Assembly: GCA_963665525.1 (NCBI GenBank)
Contig: OY762280.1
Span: 3,348,001-3,412,000 of the forward strand
DNA: 64,000 nt
DNA from: UBA12077 sp963665525
GTDB lineage: Bacteria > Bacteroidota > Bacteroidia > Bacteroidales > UBA12077
Direction: 5' to 3'
The notes under the pieces: generated by a model
Database searches by the model: none
Seen by the model: the letters and a program-made list of their open reading frames with translations, nothing else
What the model was told of the DNA's origin: nothing
In this document: in pieces, positions 34,701 to 43,514 of the stretch
Layout of the letters: each line of letters starts with the position of its first letter
How positions within the stretch are numbered: the stretch's first letter is position 1
Position numbers and translations under genes: made by a program

Positions 34701-37700
34701 TATTTGTACGTATAGGTTCTTCACGTTGATAAGCAAAGCCTATATTAACATCCCCCATCTGACGAACACCCACATAAAAATCACCTGCGGGTATAGATAC
34801 ACCTGGATCCAATAAAAGTGTATATTCTCCGGAAGTTGAAACCTGTGTTTCAGATGTAAATAATAGGGTTCCTGGTGCTCCATTAGCACCTGTAGCATCC
34901 CAAATTCCTATTTGGAAATCTTTGCCTCCATTTGTAAATATTACATCAACCTGATTTAACTTACCTACTTCTGAGGTGTTAAACTTAGCTACAAAATCAC
35001 CGGAACTTCCATTAAAACCAACACCCCCATTAACTACAGTACCTTGTGAATATGAATATGAATTTAAGGTAGTTGTAATATTCTTGGTCATTACATTATT
35101 TGCCATATTATCATCGTCAGGTATGCTCACCTCTACTTCCTGATCTCCTTCAAGACTTGGATTATAACCAGCAAAAAATACAGTAATAGAATCCCCAGCA
35201 GAAAGTGATGAAATATTTTGAGTATTCATAAAGATATTATCACCTGTTATACTTAGTGATACATCAATATTAGAAGCATCAATATATCCTCTATTAATAA
35301 TTAATGCAGAAATAGTATGTGGTATTGCATGTGCTACAGGTAACTTACCTAAGGTATATACTTGTGTTAGCTCTATGTCAAAAGTAGTAGTAAAAGATAA
35401 TTCATTTCCATATCTTTCTCCAGATGCGTTTTTTGCATAAGTTCTAATATAGTAAGTAGTATTTTCAGATAATCCTGTAATTGATACATCATAGCTTCCT
35501 AAGCCTGTTTCTGTACTTGCAAGTTTATTATCTGACAAGGTAGGATTTCCTGTTGTATTCCAAACTACTCCTTTCTCAGAAACACTGCTGCTACCCTCAT
35601 AAGTTACTTCACCTGTAACAGTTGCAGAGGTTTTGGTTATGTTTGAATAAGCTGATGTTTCAACCGCTGGTAAATCACTGGCAATAACATTAACCGTATA
35701 GTCCTCAACCTCACCATAAGTTGTTGTTCCACATGGTTCTCCACAATCGGCTCCCTGGTATTTTGTTCTAATTCTCATTCTATGAGATCCTAATTCGGCT
35801 GTACCCGGAATCGTGATTTCAAAATCACCATTTCCAGTGCTTTCTGCAGCACAAATAACTTTCTCACCAGCATCATCAAAACTATAATTATCATTAAAAT
35901 CAATCCATACAGCTAAATCGGTATTTTCTGCTGGATATGTATTTATAATAGACAATATATAAGTTTCTCCGATTTCTACATCAGTCGACAGGGCAGTAAA
36001 ATCTTCATAACCATTATCACCTGTACTCAAATTACTAATGTCTCCAAAAATTACATCCTGAAGACTGATTACACCTCCACCAGCTGCTTCACAATAAGAT
36101 GTTGGAACACCTGTCACAATATTTACGGTATAATCCTCTACCTCTCCATACATTGTTTCACCACATGATGTGTTACAATCTGATGCCCAATATTGTGTTC
36201 TTACTCTCATGGTATGATTTCCAACAGGAGCATCAGCTGGGATGATTAAATCAAAATCATTATCGGTCCATGCATCTATTTCACAAATAACATTTTCTCC
36301 TGCATCCTCAAAACTACCATTATCATTGAAATCAATCCATACACTTAAATCATCTCCTTCGTTAACATATCCATTTTCAATGGTTAAGGTATAAGTAATC
36401 CCCTGCTCAAGATCTGTTGTATAAGCTGTATAATCGGCATAATTACTTGAACTTACACTTGTATTTAAATTAGAAATATCACCCAGTGTAAGGCTATTAA
36501 TGTATACAACACCATTTTCTGATGAAGCCTGACAATAACCTGTTGTTGTAGCGTTGCCTGTTGCAGGAGAAACAATATTATAACAATTATCTGAAGTTGC
36601 GTATTTATAAACAGCAAAGTAATAGTCAGTACCACTATTTAAATTAGTAATTGTAAGCGTTTCACTTGTTCCGTTATACACTACAATATTATCATCAAGA
36701 ATATCTTCACCAAGAGTAAAATCAGCATTTGCACTATAAGATTCTCCACCAATAGGATCTTCGCTAACAGCTTCTCCTTCTTTAGCAACAACTAATACAT
36801 AATCTCCTCCACTTGTCCAAGATATAGTTATGTCATGATCGTTCATATTATCAATACTTAAACCAGAAGCCTGTGTTGATGGCGGTTGGCAAAAAGTTGT
36901 GAAAGATAGTTCATCACCATATCCTGTGCCATTTGCATTCATTGCATATGACTTATAAAAATATTCTGTAGTAAAATCTAATGAACTAATAGACTCTGAA
37001 AACTCCCCATCACTTACCAATGGATTAGTAGTTACTTTGGTTACTCCTGTTCCTCCAATCACTGGATCAGTAGTTTTACTATAAACAAAACCACTTTCGG
37101 TAACTGCATCATTATTATTACTGGTAATTTCGCCATGAAGTACAGCAGATTCAAAAGTTAAGTCGGAAACTGTATAAGTCTCAAGAGATGGTGAATAGCT
37201 ACATGTTCCTGTAACTGTAATATTAGTAACATAAGGTTTTTGATTGTGCTTAGATATAGTCAAAGTTACTGTAGCAGCCGACTCATCCATGGTATAATTT
37301 AATGTTCCATTCCCACTACCATCTAACACTACTGATGCCAACAAATTATTATTTATCACAAGTGTAGCTACAGCATTCGGTGTTGAGCCTGTAACCGAAA
37401 AAGTATTTCCGCTACAACTTATTTCACTTGCATGCGTTGCTGTTATTGTATTGGTATTCGGGTTTGAAGTCCAGATTTTCATGGCAGGATCACCAAAGTA
37501 ATGAAATAACTGGTACGTGTAAATATTATCTCCAAAATTTTGAACCATGGCATGCAAGCCTTGGTTCACCACATCGCCCATGGTATAAATTTCGTTTCCT
37601 GCTCCATTGGTATAAGTACCTCCTGTTCCTGCTGTACCAAAATCAGGATATAAACCCGGATCAGACCAAATAGCATCGATCATTCCAACAGACAAGGCAT

Positions 37701-39432
37701 CGTTATATCCACTATAACTATAATATGCTGCACCAACAACTCCAACTGCTCCTTTGTTTTCCATTCTTAGAAACTTCTCTGCAAAACAATTATCCAATTG
37801 GAATTCTCCGGTATGACAATTCATACTAAAAACAACAGGTAATAACTCACCATTATTCAAGCTTGTCATTGAAGAAGTTGTATAATATGGATGAGCCCAT
37901 CCGGAACCACCAACATAACCATGATCACGATGAAAAACCATAAATTTACCGGCATCGATGGCAGTTGTAATTTCTGTACTTCCTCCACTCCAGTTAAAGG
38001 AAGCATCTCTTAGTTCAGCTGGAAGTAATTGTCCATCAGAATAATATCCGTTATTATATCTCAAACTTGCAACATCTGCAGTTCCTGTTCCTGTTTCCCT
38101 ATAATAAACTCTGGTTGATGTATATGCATGATTATCCTGAAGATAATCTCTTATTTCTTCACTGGTATGACAAAACCTTCTGTCAGCATATCCATCATTA
38201 TCATCAGTATCCTGCCATTGTGCACAATTCAATATATTGGTATAATAATCGGAATTTGTGGTTGGTGATTTTTCATAATTAACAATTTTATTAATTACAA
38301 CCTCAGCTTCAGCAATAGTTGATACTGATATTCTACCATGTGCCATGTCGGGAAAATGATCTGTTTCTCCATCCATACATGCAACATATAAATCGGTAGC
38401 AAAATCCTCACCATCACTTGGATCTTGATGAATTTCTCCTGGAACAGCATAAGAACCGGTGTGGTCACCAATAATAACAAAGTAATCTGGTTTTGGGGTC
38501 CAGCTATCATAACGGTTATGGATCTCTGCTTTTACTTCTTTGGCAGTCCAACTTGATTTAGATACTACTTCGACAGTATATCCTAATTGTCGTTTCCACT
38601 TTGCTAATTCTTTTGCCTGCGAAAGAAATTGCGAATGCGTGACAATAATGTAGTTTTTTGCTTCTGATTTATTTTTTTTTTGATTTTCCGAAGAAAATCC
38701 ATCTGGTATACTCGCCGAATTAATTACATTCTGTTTTAACAAATTCGTGTAGTGCAATGTGTTTTCTTGTGCAATATATTCGAAGGACTTTTCTCCTCCT
38801 GACATCTCAAATCGATATTTTATATTCGTATAAGCACGTATTTTACCTGTAACAGGATTAAATTGCACCGGGCATATTTGAACAGTAGCCATACCGGTTC
38901 CTCTATTTAAGGCAACATTGGTAATTTCTACTACATTTTTAGGAAAAAACTCATCTTGCGAATAAACTTTTTCATCCTTCTTAAATAAAGGAGGAAGTGC
39001 TCCTTCTGTATCCCTAGGAGGTTCCAGTGCAGGATGAATCATATATCCATCAAATTCAGTGTATTCTGCTTCCAGGATAATGATTTTACCCTCGGCTCCT
39101 CTTGGCATTGCAACAATGTCATTATGAGAAGGCAAGGCAGGAGCCCCCACCTGGTTCATTTTTGCAAAGCCATTGATATGTAAAAAATTATAAGAATCAT
39201 TTTTTACCTTGGCATTAGCAACATATGCACCAGTAAATGCATAGCCAATTTCCAAATCATTTGATTTTAAACTTTGATAGGTTCTTTTAGGAGTAGTTTC
39301 CATACTTTCTCCTTTTACTTTTGACCCATCTTTAAATGAAAGATATAAGTTCTGCGAACTAACCGTAAAAGAACTCATTATCAGCATTACAATACATATG
39401 TATACTGATTTCTTAATCGTAAAGTATTTCAT
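31750..39432 (-). CDS. Gingipain-like C25 cysteine protease with T9SS sorting domain
   Basis: A 2560-residue secreted protein. A signal peptide (1-26, ending VSSQN) leads to a propeptide-like region and a peptidase C25 domain (~250-690). The catalytic dyad is H504 ('HRDHGYVGG') and C539 ('SMNCHTGEF'). After it come Ig-like and fibronectin-type segments, two GEVED domains (~970-1260, each ending 'YGEVEDYTVN'), a CARDB-like region, three ASH/choice-of-anchor repeats (~1715-2055, 'SLDFGN..TG'), about six Ig-like domains, and a T9SS type A sorting domain starting 'NVYPNPSEG'. It should be exported by the type IX system and act outside the cell on proteins. It is far longer than gingipains themselves. 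Confidence 0.88.
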   Translation of the reverse strand: MKYFTIKKSVYICIVMLIMSSFTVSSQNLYLSFKDGSKVKGESMETTPKRTYQSLKSNDLEIGYAFTGAYVANAKVKNDSYNFLHINGFAKMNQVGAPALPSHNDIVAMPRGAEGKIIILEAEYTEFDGYMIHPALEPPRDTEGALPPLFKKDEKVYSQDEFFPKNVVEITNVALNRGTGMATVQICPVQFNPVTGKIRAYTNIKYRFEMSGGEKSFEYIAQENTLHYTNLLKQNVINSASIPDGFSSENQKKNKSEAKNYIIVTHSQFLSQAKELAKWKRQLGYTVEVVSKSSWTAKEVKAEIHNRYDSWTPKPDYFVIIGDHTGSYAVPGEIHQDPSDGEDFATDLYVACMDGETDHFPDMAHGRISVSTIAEAEVVINKIVNYEKSPTTNSDYYTNILNCAQWQDTDDNDGYADRRFCHTSEEIRDYLQDNHAYTSTRVYYRETGTGTADVASLRYNNGYYSDGQLLPAELRDASFNWSGGSTEITTAIDAGKFMVFHRDHGYVGGSGWAHPYYTTSSMTSLNNGELLPVVFSMNCHTGEFQLDNCFAEKFLRMENKGAVGVVGAAYYSYSGYNDALSVGMIDAIWSDPGLYPDFGTAGTGGTYTNGAGNEIYTMGDVVNQGLHAMVQNFGDNIYTYQLFHYFGDPAMKIWTSNPNTNTITATHASEISCSGNTFSVTGSTPNAVATLVINNNLLASVVLDGSGNGTLNYTMDESAATVTLTISKHNQKPYVTNITVTGTCSYSPSLETYTVSDLTFESAVLHGEITSNNNDAVTESGFVYSKTTDPVIGGTGVTKVTTNPLVSDGEFSESISSLDFTTEYFYKSYAMNANGTGYGDELSFTTFCQPPSTQASGLSIDNMNDHDITISWTSGGDYVLVVAKEGEAVSEDPIGGESYSANADFTLGEDILDDNIVVYNGTSETLTITNLNSGTDYYFAVYKYATSDNCYNIVSPATGNATTTGYCQASSENGVVYINSLTLGDISNLNTSVSSSNYADYTAYTTDLEQGITYTLTIENGYVNEGDDLSVWIDFNDNGSFEDAGENVICEIDAWTDNDFDLIIPADAPVGNHTMRVRTQYWASDCNTSCGETMYGEVEDYTVNIVTGVPTSYCEAAGGGVISLQDVIFGDISNLSTGDNGYEDFTALSTDVEIGETYILSIINTYPAENTDLAVWIDFNDNYSFDDAGEKVICAAESTGNGDFEITIPGTAELGSHRMRIRTKYQGADCGEPCGTTTYGEVEDYTVNVIASDLPAVETSAYSNITKTSATVTGEVTYEGSSSVSEKGVVWNTTGNPTLSDNKLASTETGLGSYDVSITGLSENTTYYIRTYAKNASGERYGNELSFTTTFDIELTQVYTLGKLPVAHAIPHTISALIINRGYIDASNIDVSLSITGDNIFMNTQNISSLSAGDSITVFFAGYNPSLEGDQEVEVSIPDDDNMANNVMTKNITTTLNSYSYSQGTVVNGGVGFNGSSGDFVAKFNTSEVGKLNQVDVIFTNGGKDFQIGIWDATGANGAPGTLLFTSETQVSTSGEYTLLLDPGVSIPAGDFYVGVRQMGDVNIGFAYQREEPIRTNTFYYTSPTGDTEWTDFAPGASFRFMIEPKFAVSNDVAVSDAYSTTGIVNQAMDIDVEIINYGTNSQSDIPVYYKVDGGTEIGPLSIAGPVAENETATGTFTGSLAFTPSMEGTYSVEVYTKLANDQVNENNSTTFTIDVYKPEITVSATSLDFGNIQTGTNSASQNYTLGGTNLIDDITITAPAGFEISLDDADFSVNPITLSPVSGSVSSTTIYVRFAPGADGSYSLNLTHESSEADQVNIELIGNGVTPTILTSITEMDFGSVETGTSVVQTYTVEGVYLTNDITLTASADFEISLDNSDFSVNPIILTQTAGTVSETTIYVRFSPATEQAYAGTLEHTSTDAAQLDIAINGNGVAPGTPIITKSVSGFNFGDLVLNTTSVEKLYTISGSNLSSDIVITAPSNVDISTTSGSGFTNTLTLTQSGGTVSNTTIYVRFTPTVSGEYSDNITHESAGATTANITVVGNGICDDIVISSLPDTYSKCSGETIDLSVVATGTDMMMQWYKDDVALVNGGDISGVTTLNLLIDNATSDDEGIYYFEATDACGNTGSSNETEFILYANTEIITQPESETVCDGDDVEFNIVAEGTALTYQWQKDGVDITGENSTSLILTDVSNTDEGEYTCVVDGTCGDPVTSNIVTLTVNETAVAITTQPQDTEVCEGTSAEFTVDATSATAYQWLKDGASISGAESDSYTIALVSSSDEGNYSCLVFDDCGFVLSGSATLTMNTSTVAITSQPESAEVCEGSTATFSITASNASSYQWQKDGADISGATASTYTINSAKSENEGDYACIAFDACGNVRSNTASLTINTATQILTQPADVNAEVGDDVTFNVEAEGTNLVYQWRFNGSDISGATSDSYQILSVVENNAGEYTVFVSGTCGDITSNSANMSVTTGIDDLDIFGINVYPNPSEGIFNISYGQLNDAVDVVIYSLDGKIVYQEKHHAELNKVDISDKAKGMYIIRFNIEGKSIISNIILK
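32020..34290 (-). repeat. Repeated Ig-like and ASH-type domains in the C25 protease gene
   Basis: From 34290 down to about 33290 there are three ~105-codon repeats with 'FGN/S..TGT', 'F.ISL..SDFSVNPI' and 'T.YVRF.P'. From there to about 32020 are about five ~85-codon Ig-like repeats with 'ITQP....VC.G....F.V.A....YQW.KDG..I.GA' and 'EG.Y.C....CG'. They look like spacer or adhesion modules. Confidence 0.75.
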
Positions 39433-39643
39433 TGATTAATTTAATAGGTTAATAAAAATTGAATAAAAAACATGAAGATAATAAAATATTTAACATTTTG
39501 ATTCTAAAAATTAATATACAATATAAATTTTTAAATCATTTTTGATTAACACCCTTATCTAATGGATGTGTTATTGTGTTTATAACATAAACGAACCCAC
39601 AAAAAATTACTATTTTAGCAACATGATTAAATAAACAGCTAAA

Positions 39644-40744
39644 ATGCAAAGCATTAGAAAAATACTTAGCCCTATATTATTTCCACTGAGTTTACTTTAT
39701 GGATTCATTATCTATATTCGTAACAGGTTATATGATTACAATATCTTCAAATCGAATCAATTTAATATTCCATTAATAACCGTTGGAAACATTACCGTTG
39801 GAGGAACAGGTAAAACTCCACATATTGAATACTTGGCCAGTTTGCTAAAATCAGAATTTAATATTGCGACCTTAAGCCGAGGTTATAAAAGAAAAACAAA
39901 AGGTTTTATTTTAGCTTCTCAAGAGTCAACAGCACAAGAAATAGGAGACGAACCAAGACAAATTAAACAAAAGTACCCTGATATCACTGTTGCCGTTGAT
40001 GCTGATAGAAGCAATGGAATTAATACATTAACAGAGTTAAATAAAAATCTGGATGTTATCTTATTAGACGATGCCTATCAACACCGAAAAGTGAGTGCTA
40101 ACTTATCCATCTTATTAATTGACTATTCGCGACCAATTGAAAAGGATTTTATTTTACCCTTTGGTGATTTAAGAGAGCAAGCTTTTGAGAAGAAAAGGGC
40201 CAATATGATCATTATTACCAAATCACCAAAAGATCTAAAACCAATCGATCGAAGAATGATTTTTAACAAACTGGAACCCTATTTTTTTCAGCGTGTATTT
40301 TTTACTACTTTTGATTACGGGGAAATGAATTCTGTTTTTACTAAGAATAATAACCTTACTCTTTCTGATTTAGGTGAATACGAAATTTTATTAGTCACTG
40401 GAATCGCAAATCCAAAACCATTAAAGGAGTATATTGTAGAAAATATTTCCAAAAATATCCAAGATTTAGAATATTCGGATCATTACGACTTCAAAGAGTC
40501 TGATTTTAAAGTCATTAAACAAAAATATGATCAAATCAAATCAGACAAAAAAATCATCATTACAACAGAAAAAGATGCCATGCGTTTACAAAAATTTAGT
40601 AATATTGCTGAAAATCTTAAAGATTACTTTTTCTATATCCCAATACAGGTTAAATTTTTAAACAACCGTACGGATAACTTTAATCAACAAATTATTGACT
40701 ATGTTAGAAAGAATAAAAAGCACCGTTTCCTATATAAAGGATAA
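39644..40744 (+). CDS. lpxK: Tetraacyldisaccharide 4'-kinase LpxK
   Basis: A 366-residue LpxK, which phosphorylates the 4' position of the lipid A disaccharide at the inner membrane. A hydrophobic N-terminal helix (~9-25) anchors it. The P-loop is unusual, as in the family: VGGTGKTPH with G53-T58. 'TLSRGYKRK' and 'DVILLDDAYQHRKV' (a DD-x-H-type motif) are conserved. It overlaps the purine nucleoside phosphorylase gene, which begins in another frame inside its last 44 bases. The lpxH-type gene for another lipid A step is at 60515. Confidence 0.93.
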   Translation: MQSIRKILSPILFPLSLLYGFIIYIRNRLYDYNIFKSNQFNIPLITVGNITVGGTGKTPHIEYLASLLKSEFNIATLSRGYKRKTKGFILASQESTAQEIGDEPRQIKQKYPDITVAVDADRSNGINTLTELNKNLDVILLDDAYQHRKVSANLSILLIDYSRPIEKDFILPFGDLREQAFEKKRANMIIITKSPKDLKPIDRRMIFNKLEPYFFQRVFFTTFDYGEMNSVFTKNNNLTLSDLGEYEILLVTGIANPKPLKEYIVENISKNIQDLEYSDHYDFKESDFKVIKQKYDQIKSDKKIIITTEKDAMRLQKFSNIAENLKDYFFYIPIQVKFLNNRTDNFNQQIIDYVRKNKKHRFLYKG

Positions 40745-41510
40745 AACCAAATTTCAGCCTGAAGTTGGTATTATTTTAGGAACAGGTTTAGGAGGATTAG
40801 TTGAAGACATTAAAATTGAACATTCATTAAATTATGATGAAATTCCTGATTTTCCTGTCTCGACTGTTGATGGGCATCATGGCCGATTAATTTTTGGTGA
40901 ACTGGGAGGCAAAAAGATTGTTGCTATGCAGGGACGTTTTCATTTCTATGAAGGTTATCCTATGGAAATGGTTGTTTTTCCTGTTCGAGTAATGAAGTAT
41001 TTGGGAATTAAAAACTTATTCGTTTCAAATGCCAGTGGAGGTGTGAATCCTGATTTTGAAATTGGTGATTTAATGATTATCAATGATCATATTAATTTAA
41101 TTCCAAATCCTTTAATTGGCAAGCATCAAGCTGAATTTGGTGCTCGATTCCCTGATATGAGCGAACCTTATGATTTAAAATTAATAGAAAAAGCGAAAGA
41201 GATAGCTAAAAGCCACGATTTAAAAGTTCAGGAAGGTTGTTATGTAGCGACTACAGGTCCAACTTTCGAAACTCCGAAAGAATATCAGTATTTCAAAATT
41301 ATTGGTGGCGATACTGTTGGAATGTCAACGGTTCCGGAAGTAATTGTTGCACGACAAATGGGTATTCCTTGTTTTGCCATTTCAATCATTACTGATTTAG
41401 GTGTTCCTGGAAAAATTGTTGAAGTCACACATGAAGAAGTACAGAAGGTGGCGGCAAAAGCCGAAACAAAAATGACCCTGATCATGGAAGAGTTAATATC
41501 TCAATTATAA
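40701..41510 (+). CDS. Purine nucleoside phosphorylase
   Basis: A ~269-residue trimeric-type purine nucleoside phosphorylase that splits inosine and guanosine with phosphate. Conserved parts are 'GIILGTGLGGL', 'DGHHGRLIFG', 'MQGRFHFYEGY', 'VSNASGGVNP', 'YVATTGPTFETPKEY' and 'VGMSTVPEVIVARQMG'. I start it at the ATG at 40701 (MLERIK). A TTG two codons upstream is possible. The first 44 bases lie inside the end of lpxK, which implies coupled translation. A terminator follows. Confidence 0.93.
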   Translation: MLERIKSTVSYIKDKTKFQPEVGIILGTGLGGLVEDIKIEHSLNYDEIPDFPVSTVDGHHGRLIFGELGGKKIVAMQGRFHFYEGYPMEMVVFPVRVMKYLGIKNLFVSNASGGVNPDFEIGDLMIINDHINLIPNPLIGKHQAEFGARFPDMSEPYDLKLIEKAKEIAKSHDLKVQEGCYVATTGPTFETPKEYQYFKIIGGDTVGMSTVPEVIVARQMGIPCFAISIITDLGVPGKIVEVTHEEVQKVAAKAETKMTLIMEELISQL

Positions 41511-41516
41511 TATAAG

Positions 41517-41538
41517 ACCGGGTTTATCCCGGTTTTTT
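41517..41538 (+). terminator. Terminator after lpxK-purine nucleoside phosphorylase
   Basis: ACCGGG, loop TTTAT, CCCGGT, then TTTTTA, 6 bases after the stop codon. Confidence 0.88.
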
Positions 41539-41590
41539 ATTTTATTTATTTCTTTATTAAACTTTGATAGATTAAAATAATCTTATACAC

Positions 41591-42757
41591 ATGCAAAAGC
41601 AGAGAAAATTTCAACTTAATAATGTACTTCTTATTTCTATCGCACATTTTGTGCACGACACTTATTCTGCTTTTTTAGCTCCTATCGTTCCTTTATTAAA
41701 AACAAAACTGGGAATAAACAATACATTAGTTAGTTTACTTTTTGTTACCCAGCAAATACCTTCATTACTAAATCCATTTATTGGAATGATAGCAGATAAT
41801 TTAAAGATCCGCTATTTAGTTATTCTTGCCCCTGCAGTTACAACTATTTGTATGAGTTTACTGGGAGTTGCTCCTTTATATATAATTATCGTTGTTTTAC
41901 TTTTTATCATGGGGTTAAGTAATGCTATGTTCCATGTTCCATCACCAGTTTTAATTAAAAAATTCTCGGGTGATCGAACCGGTAAAGGAATGAGCTTTTA
42001 CATGTTGGGTGGCGAAGCTGCACGAACAGTAGGTCCGCTTATTATTGTTGCAGCTGTTGATGTTTGGGGTTTGGAAGGAACATTTAAATTAATCCCTTTT
42101 GGTTTACTGGCATCTTTAATCTTATATTTTAAATTACGCAATATTGATGTCTCAAAAGATATTCCTAAAAATAAAACCTATACCGGAATTAAAGAAACCT
42201 TAAAAAAACATCTCCCTTTTTTCTTATTAATTGCCGGCATTATGTTTTTCAGGGGATTTATGAAAACATCTATATCAAGCTTTTTACCAACATACCTGGA
42301 AGAAAAAGGTGGTTCGCTATGGTTAGGTGGTGTTTCATTATCTATTTTTGAATTTGCAGGTGCTATCGGGGCTTATATTGCAGGGACCTATTCCGATAAA
42401 ATAGGACGTTTAAGAATGTTAACGATCATTATTTTAGTTTCTCCAATTCTGATGTTACTTTTTATCTCGTCGAGTGGAAATACCATGTTTCCAGTTTTAC
42501 TTTTATTGGGATTTTTTATTATTTCATCTACCCCCGTTTTATTAGCACTGGTAATGGATATTGACTCTGAACACCAAGCTTTTTTAAGTGGTGTATTTAT
42601 GTTCATTTCTTTTCTTTCAACTTCGGTTACAAACTTAGTTGTAGGTGTTTTAAGTGATTTTATTGGATTAATTGATACCTATAAAATATCTTCTGGATTA
42701 GCATTTTTAGCTATACCATTTGTGTTGATTTTAAGAAAAAGATTTAAAGCAATTTAA
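41591..42757 (+). CDS. MFS transporter (fosmidomycin-resistance-like group)
   Basis: A 388-residue major facilitator protein with about twelve hydrophobic helices. The N-terminus 'ISIAHFVHDTYSAFLAPIVP' and the early 'PFIGMIADN' loop resemble the Fsr (fosmidomycin resistance) subgroup of drug/sugar exporters. The motif 'IAGTYSDKIGRLRML' between helices 8 and 9 is the second copy of the MFS loop signature. The natural substrate cannot be read from sequence and a resistance role is not claimed. It is a single gene following a terminator. Confidence 0.85.
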   Translation: MQKQRKFQLNNVLLISIAHFVHDTYSAFLAPIVPLLKTKLGINNTLVSLLFVTQQIPSLLNPFIGMIADNLKIRYLVILAPAVTTICMSLLGVAPLYIIIVVLLFIMGLSNAMFHVPSPVLIKKFSGDRTGKGMSFYMLGGEAARTVGPLIIVAAVDVWGLEGTFKLIPFGLLASLILYFKLRNIDVSKDIPKNKTYTGIKETLKKHLPFFLLIAGIMFFRGFMKTSISSFLPTYLEEKGGSLWLGGVSLSIFEFAGAIGAYIAGTYSDKIGRLRMLTIIILVSPILMLLFISSSGNTMFPVLLLLGFFIISSTPVLLALVMDIDSEHQAFLSGVFMFISFLSTSVTNLVVGVLSDFIGLIDTYKISSGLAFLAIPFVLILRKRFKAI

Positions 42758-42870
42758 TTCAAACGCATTGTTCTTTATTTTGATAAACTCTATAAAACAG
42801 CTTTAATGACTAAACCTCAAAGAGCGCTAGGTTCACACAAAGTCATGTATTATTTCAAATTATTCATGTC

Positions 42871-43389
42871 TTAATGAAACTGTTTATACATAATTCTATT
42901 CTCATACTTTTTACCTTCCATCTCAAAAAGATAGGTTCCAATATCTTTGTACGATTGTCGTTCGTAAAATTGAATTGCATTCTCATTCTGATGATAAACA
43001 GTAAGCCATAATCCGGGCAAATTATATTCTTTCACAATATTTTCACATTCAGATATCAATTTAAATCCAATACCTTTACCTTTCACATGTTCAAACACAT
43101 AAAGTACGTTTAGTTCGGAGCTTAAATTACCTGTTTCCTTACACGTACTATTTAAAAAGATTTCTGCTATACCCATCAAGAACCCTTTCCTCTCTGCTAC
43201 CAGAATAATTTTATTTTTATCTTTTATGCTTTCTTCTATTCTTTCAACTGAAAATTCTGTAGTAATATGATTTGAAAATTCGTTGTTAATTCCTGATAAT
43301 GCATATGTACTTATAAAAACCTGTTTTTTAAGCACTGAAATATTGCGAATATCCAACTCTGTTGCTTTTCTTATTTTTAAATTTTTCAT
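42871..43389 (-). CDS. GNAT family N-acetyltransferase
   Basis: A 172-residue GNAT-fold protein. It starts 'IRKATELDIRNISVLKKQVF', and the acetyl-CoA-binding strand-loop is near 'LNVLYVFEHVKGKGIGFKLI', where the Q/RxxGxG/A motif appears as K-G-K-G-I-G. 'NENAIQFYERQSYKDIG' is the typical C-terminal motif. The substrate is unknown. A REP-like hairpin lies between this gene and the next one downstream on the same strand. Confidence 0.85.
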   Translation of the reverse strand: MKNLKIRKATELDIRNISVLKKQVFISTYALSGINNEFSNHITTEFSVERIEESIKDKNKIILVAERKGFLMGIAEIFLNSTCKETGNLSSELNVLYVFEHVKGKGIGFKLISECENIVKEYNLPGLWLTVYHQNENAIQFYERQSYKDIGTYLFEMEGKKYENRIMYKQFH

Positions 43390-43423
43390 TCTAAATATTG
43401 CTTTCTTATTTCACTATGCATCC

Positions 43424-43492
43424 TTCGACAAGCTCAGGATGACATTACTAAGTGTAATAAAATAACTAAAATGTCATATTGAGCCTGTCGAA
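43424..43492. repeat. REP-like inverted repeat (TTCGACAAGCTCAGGATGAC type)
   Basis: The left arm 43424-43446 begins TTCGACAAGCTCAGGATGAC. The right arm 43470-43492 ends GAGCCTGTCGAA and pairs with it with few mismatches around a 23-base loop. This is a widespread intergenic element in Bacteroidota and other bacteria. A degenerate half is at 6008-6036. Confidence 0.75.
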
Positions 43493-43514
43493 ATATATAC
43501 ATTTTAAAGTTATT

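Noticed and set aside
41591..42757. Fosmidomycin resistance determinant
   Set aside because: Similarity is only at the level of the MFS subgroup; many members export other compounds.
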